NCBI RefSeq assembly: GCF_001857965.1
Contig: NZ_CP017774.1
Coordinates: forward strand, 1,426,001 to 1,490,000
Length of the DNA stretch: 64,000 nucleotides
Origin: Flavobacterium commune
GTDB taxonomy: Bacteria > Bacteroidota > Bacteroidia > Flavobacteriales > Flavobacteriaceae
Direction: 5' to 3'
Numbering within the stretch: position 1 is the first letter of the stretch; each line of letters begins with the position of its first letter. Position numbers and translations under genes: made by a program. The notes beneath the pieces are model-generated. The model saw nothing but the letters and a program-made list of their open reading frames with translations. It did not search any database and was not told the origin of the DNA. This document shows, one piece after another, positions 44,280 to 52,748 of the stretch.

Positions 44280-45494
44280 CTACTGAATCACTTTAATTCT
44301 TGGCACTAATAAAGCAATTAGAATTCCAAATACTCCGATAAAAGCAAATGAGAATCGGAGTCCAAATAATTCGGCGATGTAACCAATGACGGGCGGTCCC
44401 ATTAAAAAACCAAGGAAACTCACACTGGATACAGCCGTTAGCGCTTCGCCGGGAGGAATGGTTGGGTGTTTGCCCGCGATGCTATACAATGTAGGCACAA
44501 TAGTCGATACGCCTAATCCTACCAGCATAAAACCGATGGTTGAAGGAATTAAAAACGGCAAAAACACCGCTGTAAAAAGTCCTGTAGAGATTAAAATTCC
44601 TCCTGTTTGTAATACTGTTTTTCTACCAAATTTATTAATCATTCCATCACCCAGAAAACGTCCGGTAGCCATCATAATCATAAAAGAAGTATAACCCAGA
44701 ATAATTAATGGCCCAGGTGCCTGAACAATATCTTTAAAATACAATCCGCTCCAATCGAACATAATGCCTTCACTGGCCATGGATCCAAAACCAATTATTC
44801 CCAGCCAAATTAAAGCCGAATCAGGTTTTGAAAATAGTTTTTTCTTCTCCGGGGCTTTTCGTTTTTCTTTGGCTTTGACCAAAAATTTATAATTGAAAAT
44901 AATAAGTAATGCCGTGATGATTCCCACAACAATAAAATGATGGTAAGGAGTTAAATTCAAAGCCAACATTCCCAGTCCAACCAATGCTCCTGTAAAACCG
45001 GCAAAACTCCACACACCGTGAAAAGAAGCCATAATAGTTCGCTTAAAAAGTTGTTCGGTATAAACGCCCTGAGTATTTACGGCAATATTGTTCATGTTCC
45101 CAAATATCCCAAACACATACAGTCCTAAAGCCAATTGCCAGGCAGTAGTTGCCAAACCTAAATTAGTCAAACAAAAAGCATACATACTCAAAGACAATAC
45201 CACCAGGCGATGACTACCAAAACGAGTAACTAATTTTCCTGAAAATGCCATCATAGTCAACTGCCCCACAGGCAAGGCAAAAAGAATAGACCCCAAATCG
45301 GCATCACTAAGTTGCAGTGCGACTCTGATATCCGGAATTCTACTCGCCCAGGTTGCAAAACACAATCCCATTCCGAAATAAAAAGACGAAACAGCAATAC
45401 GCACTCTGTTTAAATAAGAAAGTTTAGCATTTCTAAAACTCTTCTTAATCTTTCCTTGTGCTCTAAAGCTTCCTATAAAATTTAATCGTAACAA
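44280..45494 (-). CDS. MFS transporter (YbjJ-like)
   Basis: A 404-residue MFS permease with about twelve hydrophobic segments. The opening FYFGMGLCFATWASRIPDIR (about 38-57) and the second-half segments GYTSFMIMMATGRFLGDG are typical of the YbjJ/putative efflux group. The first 25 residues are basic and may be extra; a downstream start is possible. The substrate is unknown. A hairpin at 45676-45716 and repeat words lie upstream. The minus-strand neighbour at 45737 is a separate gene. Confidence 0.85.
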   Translation of the reverse strand: MLRLNFIGSFRAQGKIKKSFRNAKLSYLNRVRIAVSSFYFGMGLCFATWASRIPDIRVALQLSDADLGSILFALPVGQLTMMAFSGKLVTRFGSHRLVVLSLSMYAFCLTNLGLATTAWQLALGLYVFGIFGNMNNIAVNTQGVYTEQLFKRTIMASFHGVWSFAGFTGALVGLGMLALNLTPYHHFIVVGIITALLIIFNYKFLVKAKEKRKAPEKKKLFSKPDSALIWLGIIGFGSMASEGIMFDWSGLYFKDIVQAPGPLIILGYTSFMIMMATGRFLGDGMINKFGRKTVLQTGGILISTGLFTAVFLPFLIPSTIGFMLVGLGVSTIVPTLYSIAGKHPTIPPGEALTAVSSVSFLGFLMGPPVIGYIAELFGLRFSFAFIGVFGILIALLVPRIKVIQ

Positions 45495-45625
45495 AGGCTT
45501 TGTGTTTTAGGGATTGAAGATGCAAAAATACGAAAAGCAATCTTGGCAGTTTGCTAATTTGGTTTTAGTAACCTATAATACATCGTTATCGTTTATAAGT
45601 TTATGGAATAAGGCTTTATAATGGA

Positions 45626-45666
45626 ACACAGATAAAACAGATTTTGACAGATTCACACAGATTTAA
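45626..45666. repeat. ACAGATT-type intergenic repeat
   Basis: Words ACACAGATAAAACAGATTTT, GACAGATTCACACAGATTT recur in tandem, resembling the 30788-30850 repeat. Confidence 0.5.
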
Positions 45667-45675
45667 TAAAAAATA

Positions 45676-45716
45676 ACCGCACATTCGCAGATTTATTTAA
45701 TCTGCAAATGTGCGGT
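45676..45716 (-). terminator. Hairpin upstream of MFS, downstream of Gfo/Idh gene
   Basis: An 18-bp stem with one mismatch (ACCGCACATTCGCAGATT/AATCTGCAAATGTGCGGT), 5-nt loop. It follows the minus-strand Gfo/Idh/MocA gene and likely terminates it; part of the CGCAGATT repeat family. Confidence 0.7.
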
Positions 45717-45736
45717 CAATATCATTAATAACACAT

Positions 45737-46780
45737 TTATAAATCAACCACTCTTTTTTCCTGACTACTTTGGATTGCGGCTTCAATAATTTGCATTACT
45801 CTTGCACCATCCTGAGCTGTAACGGGTTCAACAGTATCGTTGATGATGGCATTGTAAACCCCGTCAAAAAAGTCATAATAATTCCCTTTAAGCGTTGGAA
45901 TTTTGCCGTGCATAATTTTTCCATCAATTTCGGTATGCAGAAAACCTTCTTTTTCCAGCGGTTCCGTTCCCCAGGAATCCAAATTTGGTTTCTTCATTAC
46001 TTTCAAATCGTCTTCCTGTACATCGCCCCTTGGTTTTAAGAACGAACCTTTTTTTCCATGAATGACATAAGCCGGATTCGGTTCACGCACAAAGAAACTC
46101 GCTTTCAAACGCACTCTGAAATCAGGATAATACAACAAAACATCGACCCAATCATCCACAACCGAATTCTCACGCGTAGTTCTGATATCGGCAAAAACAG
46201 CTTTTGGAAAACCAAACAAATACAAGGCCTGATCAATTAAATGCGGTCCTAAATCTTTCAGAATTCCCGAACCTGAATTCACAGTTTCCTTGTGTTGTTT
46301 TGGACTCAAAAGCGGATTATATCGGTCAAAATGAAATTCGGCTTCCACAATTTCGCCCAGAGCACCGTCTAATAGAATTTGTCGTACCGTTTTCAAATCG
46401 CTGTCCCATCTTCTGTTTTGGAAAACGGCTAACTTCAATCCTTTTTCTTTCGCTAAATCAGCTAATTCATCGGCTTCGGCAACGGTGGTGGTAAATGCTT
46501 TTTCTACAATGGCATGTTTCCCTGCTTCCAAAACTCGTTTCGCATATTCAAAATGTGTGTCGATTGGTGTATTAACTACTACCAAATCAATTGTATCGTT
46601 AGCTAAAATTTCCTCCAAAGAAGCATAACTCTTCACTTGAGGATAATCTTCCTGGATTAATTTTTTACTTCTTTCCCAGGAACCTAATAATTCAAAACCG
46701 GGATGCAATTCTAAAAATGGTGCCTGGAATACTTTCCCAGACATTCCATAAGAAAGTAAGGCTGCTTTTATTGTTTTCAT
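45737..46780 (-). CDS. Gfo/Idh/MocA family oxidoreductase
   Basis: A 347-residue NAD(P)-dependent oxidoreductase starting at ATG 46780 (an earlier ATG at 46798 gives a six-residue extension). The Rossmann start KAALLSYGMSGKVFQAPFL and the conserved EKAFTTTVAEADEL and DLGPHLIDQALYLFG (dehydrogenase C-terminal domain) define the family. Similar proteins act on sugars, inositol or aldose derivatives. The substrate cannot be assigned. It is adjacent to an old-yellow-enzyme gene on the same strand, 125 bases away. Confidence 0.9.
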   Translation of the reverse strand: MKTIKAALLSYGMSGKVFQAPFLELHPGFELLGSWERSKKLIQEDYPQVKSYASLEEILANDTIDLVVVNTPIDTHFEYAKRVLEAGKHAIVEKAFTTTVAEADELADLAKEKGLKLAVFQNRRWDSDLKTVRQILLDGALGEIVEAEFHFDRYNPLLSPKQHKETVNSGSGILKDLGPHLIDQALYLFGFPKAVFADIRTTRENSVVDDWVDVLLYYPDFRVRLKASFFVREPNPAYVIHGKKGSFLKPRGDVQEDDLKVMKKPNLDSWGTEPLEKEGFLHTEIDGKIMHGKIPTLKGNYYDFFDGVYNAIINDTVEPVTAQDGARVMQIIEAAIQSSQEKRVVDL

Positions 46781-46905
46781 ATTTTTATTTTTTGTCAAAC
46801 ATTAAAAATTATTTTTTCTTCACCATTAAGAGATTAAGTAAATTAAGCTTTGACTCTAATGAAACTTAATTTCTTAATGGTTTATTTATCATTGTTACTA
46901 TTAAA

Positions 46906-47973
46906 TTATCTTGGTTTTGCTCTTTCGTATTGTGAAGGCCAAGCGACATCTGTTGCTAATGCTTTCGCAAAATTTAATCCTAAATTAGGGTCACGCAATG
47001 ATGCTCGGGCAAACAAAACCAAATCGGCTTTTTCGCTCGTCAGTATTTCTTCGGCATGGCTGGCTTCGGTAATTAAACCAACGGCTCCCGTTAAGATTCC
47101 TGTTTCTTTTTTAATTTTTTCGGCAAAAGGGACTTGGTAACCCGCCTCCAATGGAATTTTTTGGTGCGAAACCAATCCACCTGAAGAAACATCAATCAAA
47201 TCGACTCCTTTTTCCTTTAGAATTTTCGAAAATTCGATAGATTCTTCAACATTCCAACCACCTTCAGCCCAGTCTGTAGCTGAAATTCGAACAAACAAAG
47301 GCAAATGCTCAGGCCATTCGGTTTGTACTGCCTCAAGAACTTCTATCGTAAAACGGATTCGGTTTTCAAAACTTCCGCCATATTCATCTGTTCTGGTATT
47401 CGATAAAGGCGATAAAAATTGATGATTCAAATACCCATGAGCGGCATGAATTTCGAGCACTTCATAACCCGCCTGAACCGCTCTTTTAGTTGCTGCTTTA
47501 AAATCGGAAATTAATTGATGGATTGCCTTTTTATCTAAAGCAACTGGCGTTTCATCATCATGATACCCAATTGCCGATGGCGCTACGGTTTGCCATCCGC
47601 CTTGTGAAGCATCGAGCTTTTTATTGCCTTTCCAGGGTGAGGAAACACTGGCTTTACGACCGGCATGTGCCAATTGAATTCCCGGAACTGCATTCTGACT
47701 TTTGATAAAAGCGGTAATAGCCTTCATTTTTTCGATATGTTCGTCTTTCCAAATCCCCAAATCTTCGGGCGAAATTCTACCTTCGGGAGCTACCGCAGTC
47801 GCTTCCTGAATAATCAATCCCGCTCCGCCGCTGGCGCGACTTCCTAAATGTACCAAATGCCAATCGTTAGCAAAACCATCTTCTGACGAATATTGGCACA
47901 TTGGAGAAATCACAATTCGGTTTTTAAGGGTACAATCTTTAATTTTTATAGGAGAAAATAATGGAGATGCCAT
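46906..47973 (-). CDS. namA: Old yellow enzyme-type NADH:flavin oxidoreductase (YqjM/NamA-like)
   Basis: A 355-residue FMN enzyme. Cys26 and Tyr28 in PMCQYSS are the YqjM-type active-site residues, and HAAHGYLNHQFLSP (about 172-185) gives the His/His pair. The Rossmann-like phosphate-binding end LITEASHAEEI...LVLFARASLRDP is present. Catalyses alkene reduction of alpha,beta-unsaturated carbonyls. Length is standard for the thermophilic-like OYE class. A separate gene from its Gfo/Idh/MocA neighbour. Confidence 0.9.
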   Translation of the reverse strand: MASPLFSPIKIKDCTLKNRIVISPMCQYSSEDGFANDWHLVHLGSRASGGAGLIIQEATAVAPEGRISPEDLGIWKDEHIEKMKAITAFIKSQNAVPGIQLAHAGRKASVSSPWKGNKKLDASQGGWQTVAPSAIGYHDDETPVALDKKAIHQLISDFKAATKRAVQAGYEVLEIHAAHGYLNHQFLSPLSNTRTDEYGGSFENRIRFTIEVLEAVQTEWPEHLPLFVRISATDWAEGGWNVEESIEFSKILKEKGVDLIDVSSGGLVSHQKIPLEAGYQVPFAEKIKKETGILTGAVGLITEASHAEEILTSEKADLVLFARASLRDPNLGLNFAKALATDVAWPSQYERAKPR

Positions 47974-48126
47974 AGTATTTATTTTTTAGAGAAACGTAAA
48001 GTTACACTTCACAAAGCAAAATGAAAATTATTAACAAACATTTATTACCCAAGCTAATGGTAAATCTTTGCAACTAAAACAGAAAATGTTACTTTAGCCG
48101 AAAATAAAAGAATAGAAAATTAAAAA

Positions 48127-49470
48127 ATGGAAATAATTATCAAGCTTTCTCAATTTTTATTGAGTTTATCATTACTAATTATACTGCACGAACTAGGACA
48201 TTTTATTCCTGCTAAATTATTCAAAACCAGAGTCGAAAAATTCTATTTGTTTTTTGATGTAAAATATTCGCTGCTAAAAAAGAAAATCGGTGAAACCGAA
48301 TATGGAATTGGCTGGCTGCCATTAGGTGGTTACGTAAAAATTTCCGGGATGATTGACGAAAGTATGGACAAAGAGCAAATGGCCTTGCCTCCACAACCTT
48401 GGGAATTTCGTACTAAACCGGCCTGGCAACGTTTGATTATTATGTTGGGCGGAGTTACAGTGAACTTTATCTTAGCTTTCATTATTTACATTGGGATGGC
48501 TTTTGTTTATGGCGATACGTATATTGCTAATTCTGACATGAAAGACGGACTTTTAATTGAAAGCCCTGCAATGATCAAAGCTGGTTTTAAAACCGGAGAT
48601 AAAATTCTTGCTGTGGATGGAACTAAAATTATCAAATTTGATAATACAATCGACCTTAAAATAGCAATGGCTAAGGAAGTACTTATCGAAAGAAACGGTG
48701 CTCAACAAACCATTAAAATGCCTAATGATATTGTTGATCAGTTATCCAAATATAAAAAGGGTCCTATTGTTGGTATTCGTATGCCATTTGTGATTGGTGC
48801 TGTTACCGAAGAATCTAAAAACACGGCTTTAAAATCGAAAGACATTGTGCTTACATTAAATGGTCAAAAAACCAAATATTTTGACGAAGCCAAAACGATT
48901 TTAGACAACAACAAAGGAAAGACAATCCCGGCTGTAGTATTGCGTAATCAAAAAGAAACAACAGTTCCAGTCATTGTAAACAACGAAGGAAAATTGGGTG
49001 TTCAAATTGGTGGTTTAAATCTAGATTCTTTAGAAAAATTAGGCTATTATAAAATAAGTACACAAAAGTACGGCTTATTTGAATCCATTCCAGCTGGTTT
49101 AGAAAAAGGGAAAAACCAATTAATTTCTTACGGAGCTCAACTTAAAATGATTTTTAATCCAGAAACTAAAGCTTACAAACAAGTTGGTGGATTTGCAGCA
49201 ATTTTCAATATTTTCCCAAACACCTGGAGCTGGGAAGCATTCTGGAACATCACAGCTATGTTATCAATTATGCTTGGTGTAATGAACTTATTGCCTATTC
49301 CGGCATTAGATGGTGGTCATGTAATGTTTTTATTATACGAAATCGTTTCAGGTAAAAAACCAAGTGATAAATTCCTGGAGAATGCTCAAATGGTTGGTTT
49401 TGTATTACTTATCACACTATTACTATTTGCCAACGGAAACGACATTTACAAGGCTGTTGTTGGGAAGTAA
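48127..49470 (+). CDS. rseP: Site-2 protease RseP
   Basis: A 447-residue intramembrane zinc protease. HELGH at residues 21-25 is within the first TM segment; LDG (Asp395) in the C-terminal TM provides the third ligand. Two PDZ-like domains (about 115-285) lie between. It cleaves transmembrane anti-sigma factors or other single-pass substrates to release stress signalling. It is followed by 27 bases to the tRNA-Asn promoter. Confidence 0.94.
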   Translation: MEIIIKLSQFLLSLSLLIILHELGHFIPAKLFKTRVEKFYLFFDVKYSLLKKKIGETEYGIGWLPLGGYVKISGMIDESMDKEQMALPPQPWEFRTKPAWQRLIIMLGGVTVNFILAFIIYIGMAFVYGDTYIANSDMKDGLLIESPAMIKAGFKTGDKILAVDGTKIIKFDNTIDLKIAMAKEVLIERNGAQQTIKMPNDIVDQLSKYKKGPIVGIRMPFVIGAVTEESKNTALKSKDIVLTLNGQKTKYFDEAKTILDNNKGKTIPAVVLRNQKETTVPVIVNNEGKLGVQIGGLNLDSLEKLGYYKISTQKYGLFESIPAGLEKGKNQLISYGAQLKMIFNPETKAYKQVGGFAAIFNIFPNTWSWEAFWNITAMLSIMLGVMNLLPIPALDGGHVMFLLYEIVSGKKPSDKFLENAQMVGFVLLITLLLFANGNDIYKAVVGK

Positions 49471-49497
49471 AAAATTTGAAAAAAATCTCGTTTTTTG

Positions 49498-49528
49498 TTT
49501 GCCACATTCGAAAAACATCTTATATTTG
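49498..49528 (+). promoter_or_regulatory. Promoter of tRNA-Asn copy 1
   Basis: TTTG at 49498-49501 and TATATTTG at 49521-49528 are separated by 19 bases, a textbook Bacteroidota promoter, 76 bases before the tRNA. Confidence 0.8.
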
Positions 49529-49604
49529 CATCCGCTAAGAACAAGCTAACACAGCTTAACAATAGCGGCTAAAAACGTTCCTTACGCATATTAAATATAC
49601 AGTT

Positions 49605-49678
49605 TCCTCCTTAGCTCAGTTGGTTAGAGCATCTGACTGTTAATCAGAGGGTCCTTGGTTCGAGCCCAAGAGGGGGAG
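49605..49678 (+). tRNA. tRNA-Asn (GTT), copy 1
   Basis: A 74-nt cloverleaf: acceptor TCCTCCT/AGGGGGA (one G-U), D stem GCTC/GAGC, anticodon stem TCTGA/TCAGA with loop CTGTTAA (anticodon GTT), T arm CTTGG-TTCGAGC-CCAAG, discriminator G73. CCA is not encoded. Confidence 0.96.
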
Positions 49679-49742
49679 CTTTTTTTTTAGAAATCCAGTT
49701 TATTCATTTAAACTGGATTTTTTGTTTTAAAAATATTTCGAA

Positions 49743-49773
49743 CCTGGGTTCGAGTCCGCCGCGGCGGAGAAGC
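49743..49773 (+). other. tRNA T-arm-like remnant 1 with GC-rich palindrome
   Basis: Contains GGTTCGAG followed by the perfect 14-bp palindrome TCCGCCGCGGCGGA (49755-49768) and AGC/T-run, as after the tRNA-Asn genes. It lacks a 5' acceptor and anticodon arm. Confidence 0.6.
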
Positions 49774-49784
49774 TTTTTTAGAAA

Positions 49785-49804
49785 GACTATCAGAAATGAT
49801 GGTC
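49785..49804 (+). terminator. Terminator hairpin GACTATC/GATGGTC, copy 1
   Basis: 7-bp stem with a G-U pair followed by a long T-run. Identical copies lie at 50054-50073 and 50242-50261. Confidence 0.75.
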
Positions 49805-49857
49805 TTTTTTTTTGCTCTAAATTTTCCAAATCTTATCACGAATTAACAACTCTTTTA

Positions 49858-49888
49858 TTTGCTACATTCAAAAAACCTACTATATTTG
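49858..49888 (+). promoter_or_regulatory. Promoter of tRNA-Asn copy 2
   Basis: TTTG at 49858-49861 and TATATTTG at 49881-49888, 19 bases apart, same layout as copy 1. Confidence 0.8.
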
Positions 49889-49963
49889 CATCCGCTAAGA
49901 ACAAGCTAACACAGCTTAACAATAGCACCTAAAACGTTCCTTACGCATATTAAATATACAGTT

Positions 49964-50037
49964 TCCTCCTTAGCTCAGTTGGTTAGAGCATCTGACTGTT
50001 AATCAGAGGGTCCTTGGTTCGAGCCCAAGAGGGGGAG
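49964..50037 (+). tRNA. tRNA-Asn (GTT), copy 2
   Basis: Identical in the 74-nt tRNA to copy 1, including the G-U pair in the acceptor stem. The leader differs at a few positions, so the duplication is older than the identity of the tRNA suggests, or the tRNA is under stronger constraint. Confidence 0.96.
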
Positions 50038-50053
50038 CTTTTTTTTTAGAAAA

Positions 50054-50073
50054 GACTATCAGAAATGATGGTC
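50054..50073 (+). terminator. Terminator hairpin GACTATC/GATGGTC, copy 2
   Basis: Directly after tRNA-Asn copy 2, followed by a T-run. Confidence 0.75.
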
Positions 50074-50105
50074 TTTTTTTTTGTTTAAAACCTAACCTTA
50101 TTCAG

Positions 50106-50135
50106 CTTGGTTCGAGTCCGCCGCGGCGGAGGAGC
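50106..50135 (+). other. tRNA T-arm-like remnant 2
   Basis: CTTGGTTCGAG matches the tRNA-Asn T arm for 11 nt, then the palindrome TCCGCCGCGGCGGA (50117-50130). Confidence 0.6.
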
Positions 50136-50196
50136 TTTTTTAAAGAAATCCAGTTTATTCATTTAGACTGGATTTTTTGTTTTAAAAATATTTCGA

Positions 50197-50227
50197 ACCC
50201 GGTTCGAGTCCGCCACGGCGGAGGAGC
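50197..50227 (+). other. tRNA T-arm-like remnant 3
   Basis: GGTTCGAG followed by TCCGCCACGGCGGA (one change from the palindrome) and GGAGC/T-run. Confidence 0.6.
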
Positions 50228-50241
50228 TTTTTTTTAGAAAA

Positions 50242-50261
50242 GACTATCAGAAATGATGGTC
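50242..50261 (+). terminator. Terminator hairpin GACTATC/GATGGTC, copy 3
   Basis: Same hairpin as at 49785-49804, followed by a T-run. Confidence 0.7.
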
Positions 50262-50288
50262 TTTTTTTTGCTCTAAACTTTTATACCA

Positions 50289-50318
50289 AAAAGCCTTCAC
50301 ATCACTGCAAAGGCTTTT
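50289..50318 (-). terminator. Terminator of beta-propeller gene
   Basis: 9-bp stem AAAAGCCTT/AAGGCTTTT (50289-50297/50310-50318); on the minus strand it is followed by T-rich sequence. Confidence 0.75.
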
Positions 50319-50343
50319 CTATTTTAAATTTTTTTAAAAAAAC

Positions 50344-51171
50344 TTAATCTGCCAGCAACTTATAAGCAATTACACTGTTATGATTAAAAGTTGGGATGTA
50401 CAATATATTTTCTTTTGGATTATAACCCAAATCAGCGGTGTTCATTTGCCCTTGTACATCCTGTAGTTTACTTATTTCACCATTGGCTTTCACATAATAA
50501 ATCAAGCCAGCCCAACAACTAACTATAAAATCTCCGTTTTTAAGCTGTTCCACACCATCTCCCTGCTTTTCAAAACCTTTAGCCACAACAGTTCTATTTT
50601 TATTTTTATCAATTTTTAGAAGTTCTGTATTAGCTAAAACATACAGGTTTTTATTAATCCATTTTAAACCATTGGCATTGGTTACATTTTCTAAATAAAG
50701 TTCGCTTTGTCCATTTTTGATACGATGGATTTTATTGGTACGCGTATCAGATACATAAACAACTCCTTTGTCATCTACCGTTACATCGTTCAGAAAAACA
50801 GCATTTTCAATTGCTACCTTATCAATAATTTTTCCCGTCAAAATATCAATACTTACCACAGCATCGATATCTGCCACAAAAAGCGTGTTCTTAAAACGTA
50901 CCAAACCTTTAGGCGCGTTTAAGCCTTCAATCCAGTTTGCATTTTTCACACTACCATCTGTATCAAGAACAGCAATACCTCCTTTTCCATCTTTTACGTT
51001 CCCGGCACCATCAATCAGACTTACATATAGTTTTTTGTCAGCTGCGCTGTAAAGTACTGATTCCGGTACCCGAAGATTTTTGCTTTCCCAAATCGGTTTT
51101 GAAAGCTGTTGGGCTTTTGTGGTAAAACTTAGTATTATAAAAGCGGATAAACTTAGAAACTTGTATTTCAT
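50344..51171 (-). CDS. Exported SMP-30/NHL-type beta-propeller protein
   Basis: A 275-residue protein with signal peptide (about 1-20, ending TTKAQ). Repeated patterns such as VLYSAADKKLYVSLIDG, GVVYVSDTRTNKIHRI and ILYIPTFNHNSVIAY mark a six-blade propeller of the SMP-30/gluconolactonase-like family. Several metal-ligand-like Asp/Asn are present. It could be a lactonase or a binding protein; substrate unknown. It lies downstream of an unrelated exported protein gene on the same strand with 76 bases between. Confidence 0.8.
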   Translation of the reverse strand: MKYKFLSLSAFIILSFTTKAQQLSKPIWESKNLRVPESVLYSAADKKLYVSLIDGAGNVKDGKGGIAVLDTDGSVKNANWIEGLNAPKGLVRFKNTLFVADIDAVVSIDILTGKIIDKVAIENAVFLNDVTVDDKGVVYVSDTRTNKIHRIKNGQSELYLENVTNANGLKWINKNLYVLANTELLKIDKNKNRTVVAKGFEKQGDGVEQLKNGDFIVSCWAGLIYYVKANGEISKLQDVQGQMNTADLGYNPKENILYIPTFNHNSVIAYKLLAD

Positions 51172-51247
51172 ACTATATTAGCTGTTTCGTTATACATAAA
51201 TGACTTATCACAAAAGTAAAATTATTAGCAATAAATTTAAAAATCAT

Positions 51248-52246
51248 CTATTTTAATTCGGTCACCTGAACGGTTGCGCCATTCTGATGATCAATTTTCA
51301 TAAGGAATTCGGAAGTTGCATTAGAAGCTAAAGCACCTCCTATGATACCAAAAAAGGCACTGGCTAATACTACATCACCTGTTTTTGCTGTTACTTTTGC
51401 CCTTCCTTTAAAGTAGAAGTCATCATCTTTAAATTCAACAGGAACAAACAAATTCTTCTGAATCAAGTAAATTTTACCTTGATCAATTAAGCAATAAATA
51501 AAATCAGTATCCACTTTAAACGCAACTCCATCTGAAACTCCTTCAAGCTTAGTAATAACATTCTTTTTATTTCTGGTTACTTTATACTCTCTCGAGCTCG
51601 GAATCTGATTCTTAAAACTTTCGAAATCTTTATAAATTCCATCTACATATATATTTGTATTATATACTGGAGTTTTTCGTTTTTCGATATTGCTAATATT
51701 TTTTATTTCATCAAAAGTATAAGCCTCTCCTATTTTGAACGACATTAAATTACCTTCAATAAATTGTATCAACTTTTCAGAACCGTTTCTAATATTTTTT
51801 TTAGTAACATCCATTGCGTTAACTTCAAAAACACGATCTATAAAATCAATTTTTTCATATCCCGATTCTTTTTTAACAAACAAATCAGCCCTTAAGTAAC
51901 AATATCCGGTTTCAGAAAATGCTTCTGTTATTTCTGTAAATTTATAATCTCTTAAATTCAATACCAATTCCCCTTCTTTTGCATCACTTTGAATTAAAGC
52001 CTTAAAAACATTTTCAATTTGATGATTCAATGGTACTTTTGCTTTTAAAAAAGCTTTCCTGTTAAAAGCTCCTTTTTGGATTACTCCAACATTTGTAGTA
52101 TCTAATCTTGAATCCAATACAATAATTTTGTTAAAATTACTTTTCAAACCTCTATTTTGAATCTGTATTTCGAAATCCTCAACCAAATTTTGTGAAAACA
52201 AATTAATTGAACCTAATAATAGTAGAATTGGGAATAATTTTTTCAT
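51248..52246 (-). CDS. Exported protein of unknown function (332 aa)
   Basis: A 332-residue protein from ATG 52246, where a signal peptide (MKKLFPILLLLGSINLFSQ) begins. An upstream in-frame start at 52423 would overlap the response-regulator gene and is unlikely. The mature part is beta-rich with Lys, Asn and Glu; the C-terminal segment DVVLASAFFGIIGGALASNATSEF (about 289-312) is hydrophobic and may be a membrane hairpin. I know no family. It starts just downstream of the response regulator end. Confidence 0.6.
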   Translation of the reverse strand: MKKLFPILLLLGSINLFSQNLVEDFEIQIQNRGLKSNFNKIIVLDSRLDTTNVGVIQKGAFNRKAFLKAKVPLNHQIENVFKALIQSDAKEGELVLNLRDYKFTEITEAFSETGYCYLRADLFVKKESGYEKIDFIDRVFEVNAMDVTKKNIRNGSEKLIQFIEGNLMSFKIGEAYTFDEIKNISNIEKRKTPVYNTNIYVDGIYKDFESFKNQIPSSREYKVTRNKKNVITKLEGVSDGVAFKVDTDFIYCLIDQGKIYLIQKNLFVPVEFKDDDFYFKGRAKVTAKTGDVVLASAFFGIIGGALASNATSEFLMKIDHQNGATVQVTELK

Positions 52247-52310
52247 GTTTATCTTTTTATATAAAAGTAATTTTACAACTAAAATCCTGACCAAAAATAA
52301 AATAATATTT

Positions 52311-52742
52311 CTAAAAACACTCCGGAAAATGGGTTTTAATAATATCGGCAAAGGCTTCATGCGATAGTGGTTTGTTTTTAAAATCGGAAACTTCAGAGAT
52401 TCCTTCAGCTCTGGTTTTATCATCCGGATTAAGCGAAGTGGTGAGCATGACGATAATGATTTTTCCCTTCTGATGTTCTTCTAAGGCGTGATAAGCTTCC
52501 AGAAATTCCCAACCATCCATAACCGGCATATTAATATCCAGTAAGGTTAACATTGGTTGCGGAAATACGTCACCTGCCGATTCGTACTTTCCTTTATTGG
52601 TAATAAAATCTAGTGCTTCCCTGCCATTCAATACGGTTTGAATTCGTTCGGCTACATCTGCTTTTTTTATAATCATTTGGTTGATAAAATTAGTTCCTTT
52701 ATCATCATCAACTAATAGTACACAATTGAGTTTCTTCTTCAT
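52311..52742 (-). CDS. Single-domain response regulator
   Basis: A 143-residue CheY-like receiver. The acidic pocket is Asp12-Asp14 (VDDD), the phospho-acceptor Asp69 in LLDINMP, with MLTTS giving the switch Thr and FKNKPLS the invariant Lys (about 124). No output domain follows. It lies 6 bases downstream of a PAS histidine kinase gene on the same strand and is surely its partner in a phosphorelay. Confidence 0.93.
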   Translation of the reverse strand: MKKKLNCVLLVDDDKGTNFINQMIIKKADVAERIQTVLNGREALDFITNKGKYESAGDVFPQPMLTLLDINMPVMDGWEFLEAYHALEEHQKGKIIIVMLTTSLNPDDKTRAEGISEVSDFKNKPLSHEAFADIIKTHFPECF

Positions 52743-52748
52743 AGCTAT

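Larger units (their letters stand above)
49498..50280. repeat. tRNA-Asn duplication region with shuffled modules
   Basis: A leader-plus-tRNA module of about 180 bp occurs twice, offset by 359-360 bp (49498-49678 and 49858-50037). Hairpin modules are interleaved: AAATCCAGTTT/AAACTGGATTT type at 49691-49720 and 50146-50175; GACTATC/GATGGTC type at 49785-49804, 50054-50073 and 50242-50261. Three T-arm-like remnants lie at 49743-49773, 50106-50135 and 50197-50227. Confidence 0.85.

Noticed and set aside
49498..50280. Possible CRISPR-like array
   Set aside because: Repeat units are of different types and lengths, spacers are not uniform, and the repeated parts are tRNAs, promoters and terminators. 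No cas gene is nearby.
52246..52423. Longer N-terminus for the 51248 gene
   Set aside because: The extra 59 residues overlap the response-regulator gene and precede a clear signal peptide at 52246, so the shorter form is right.
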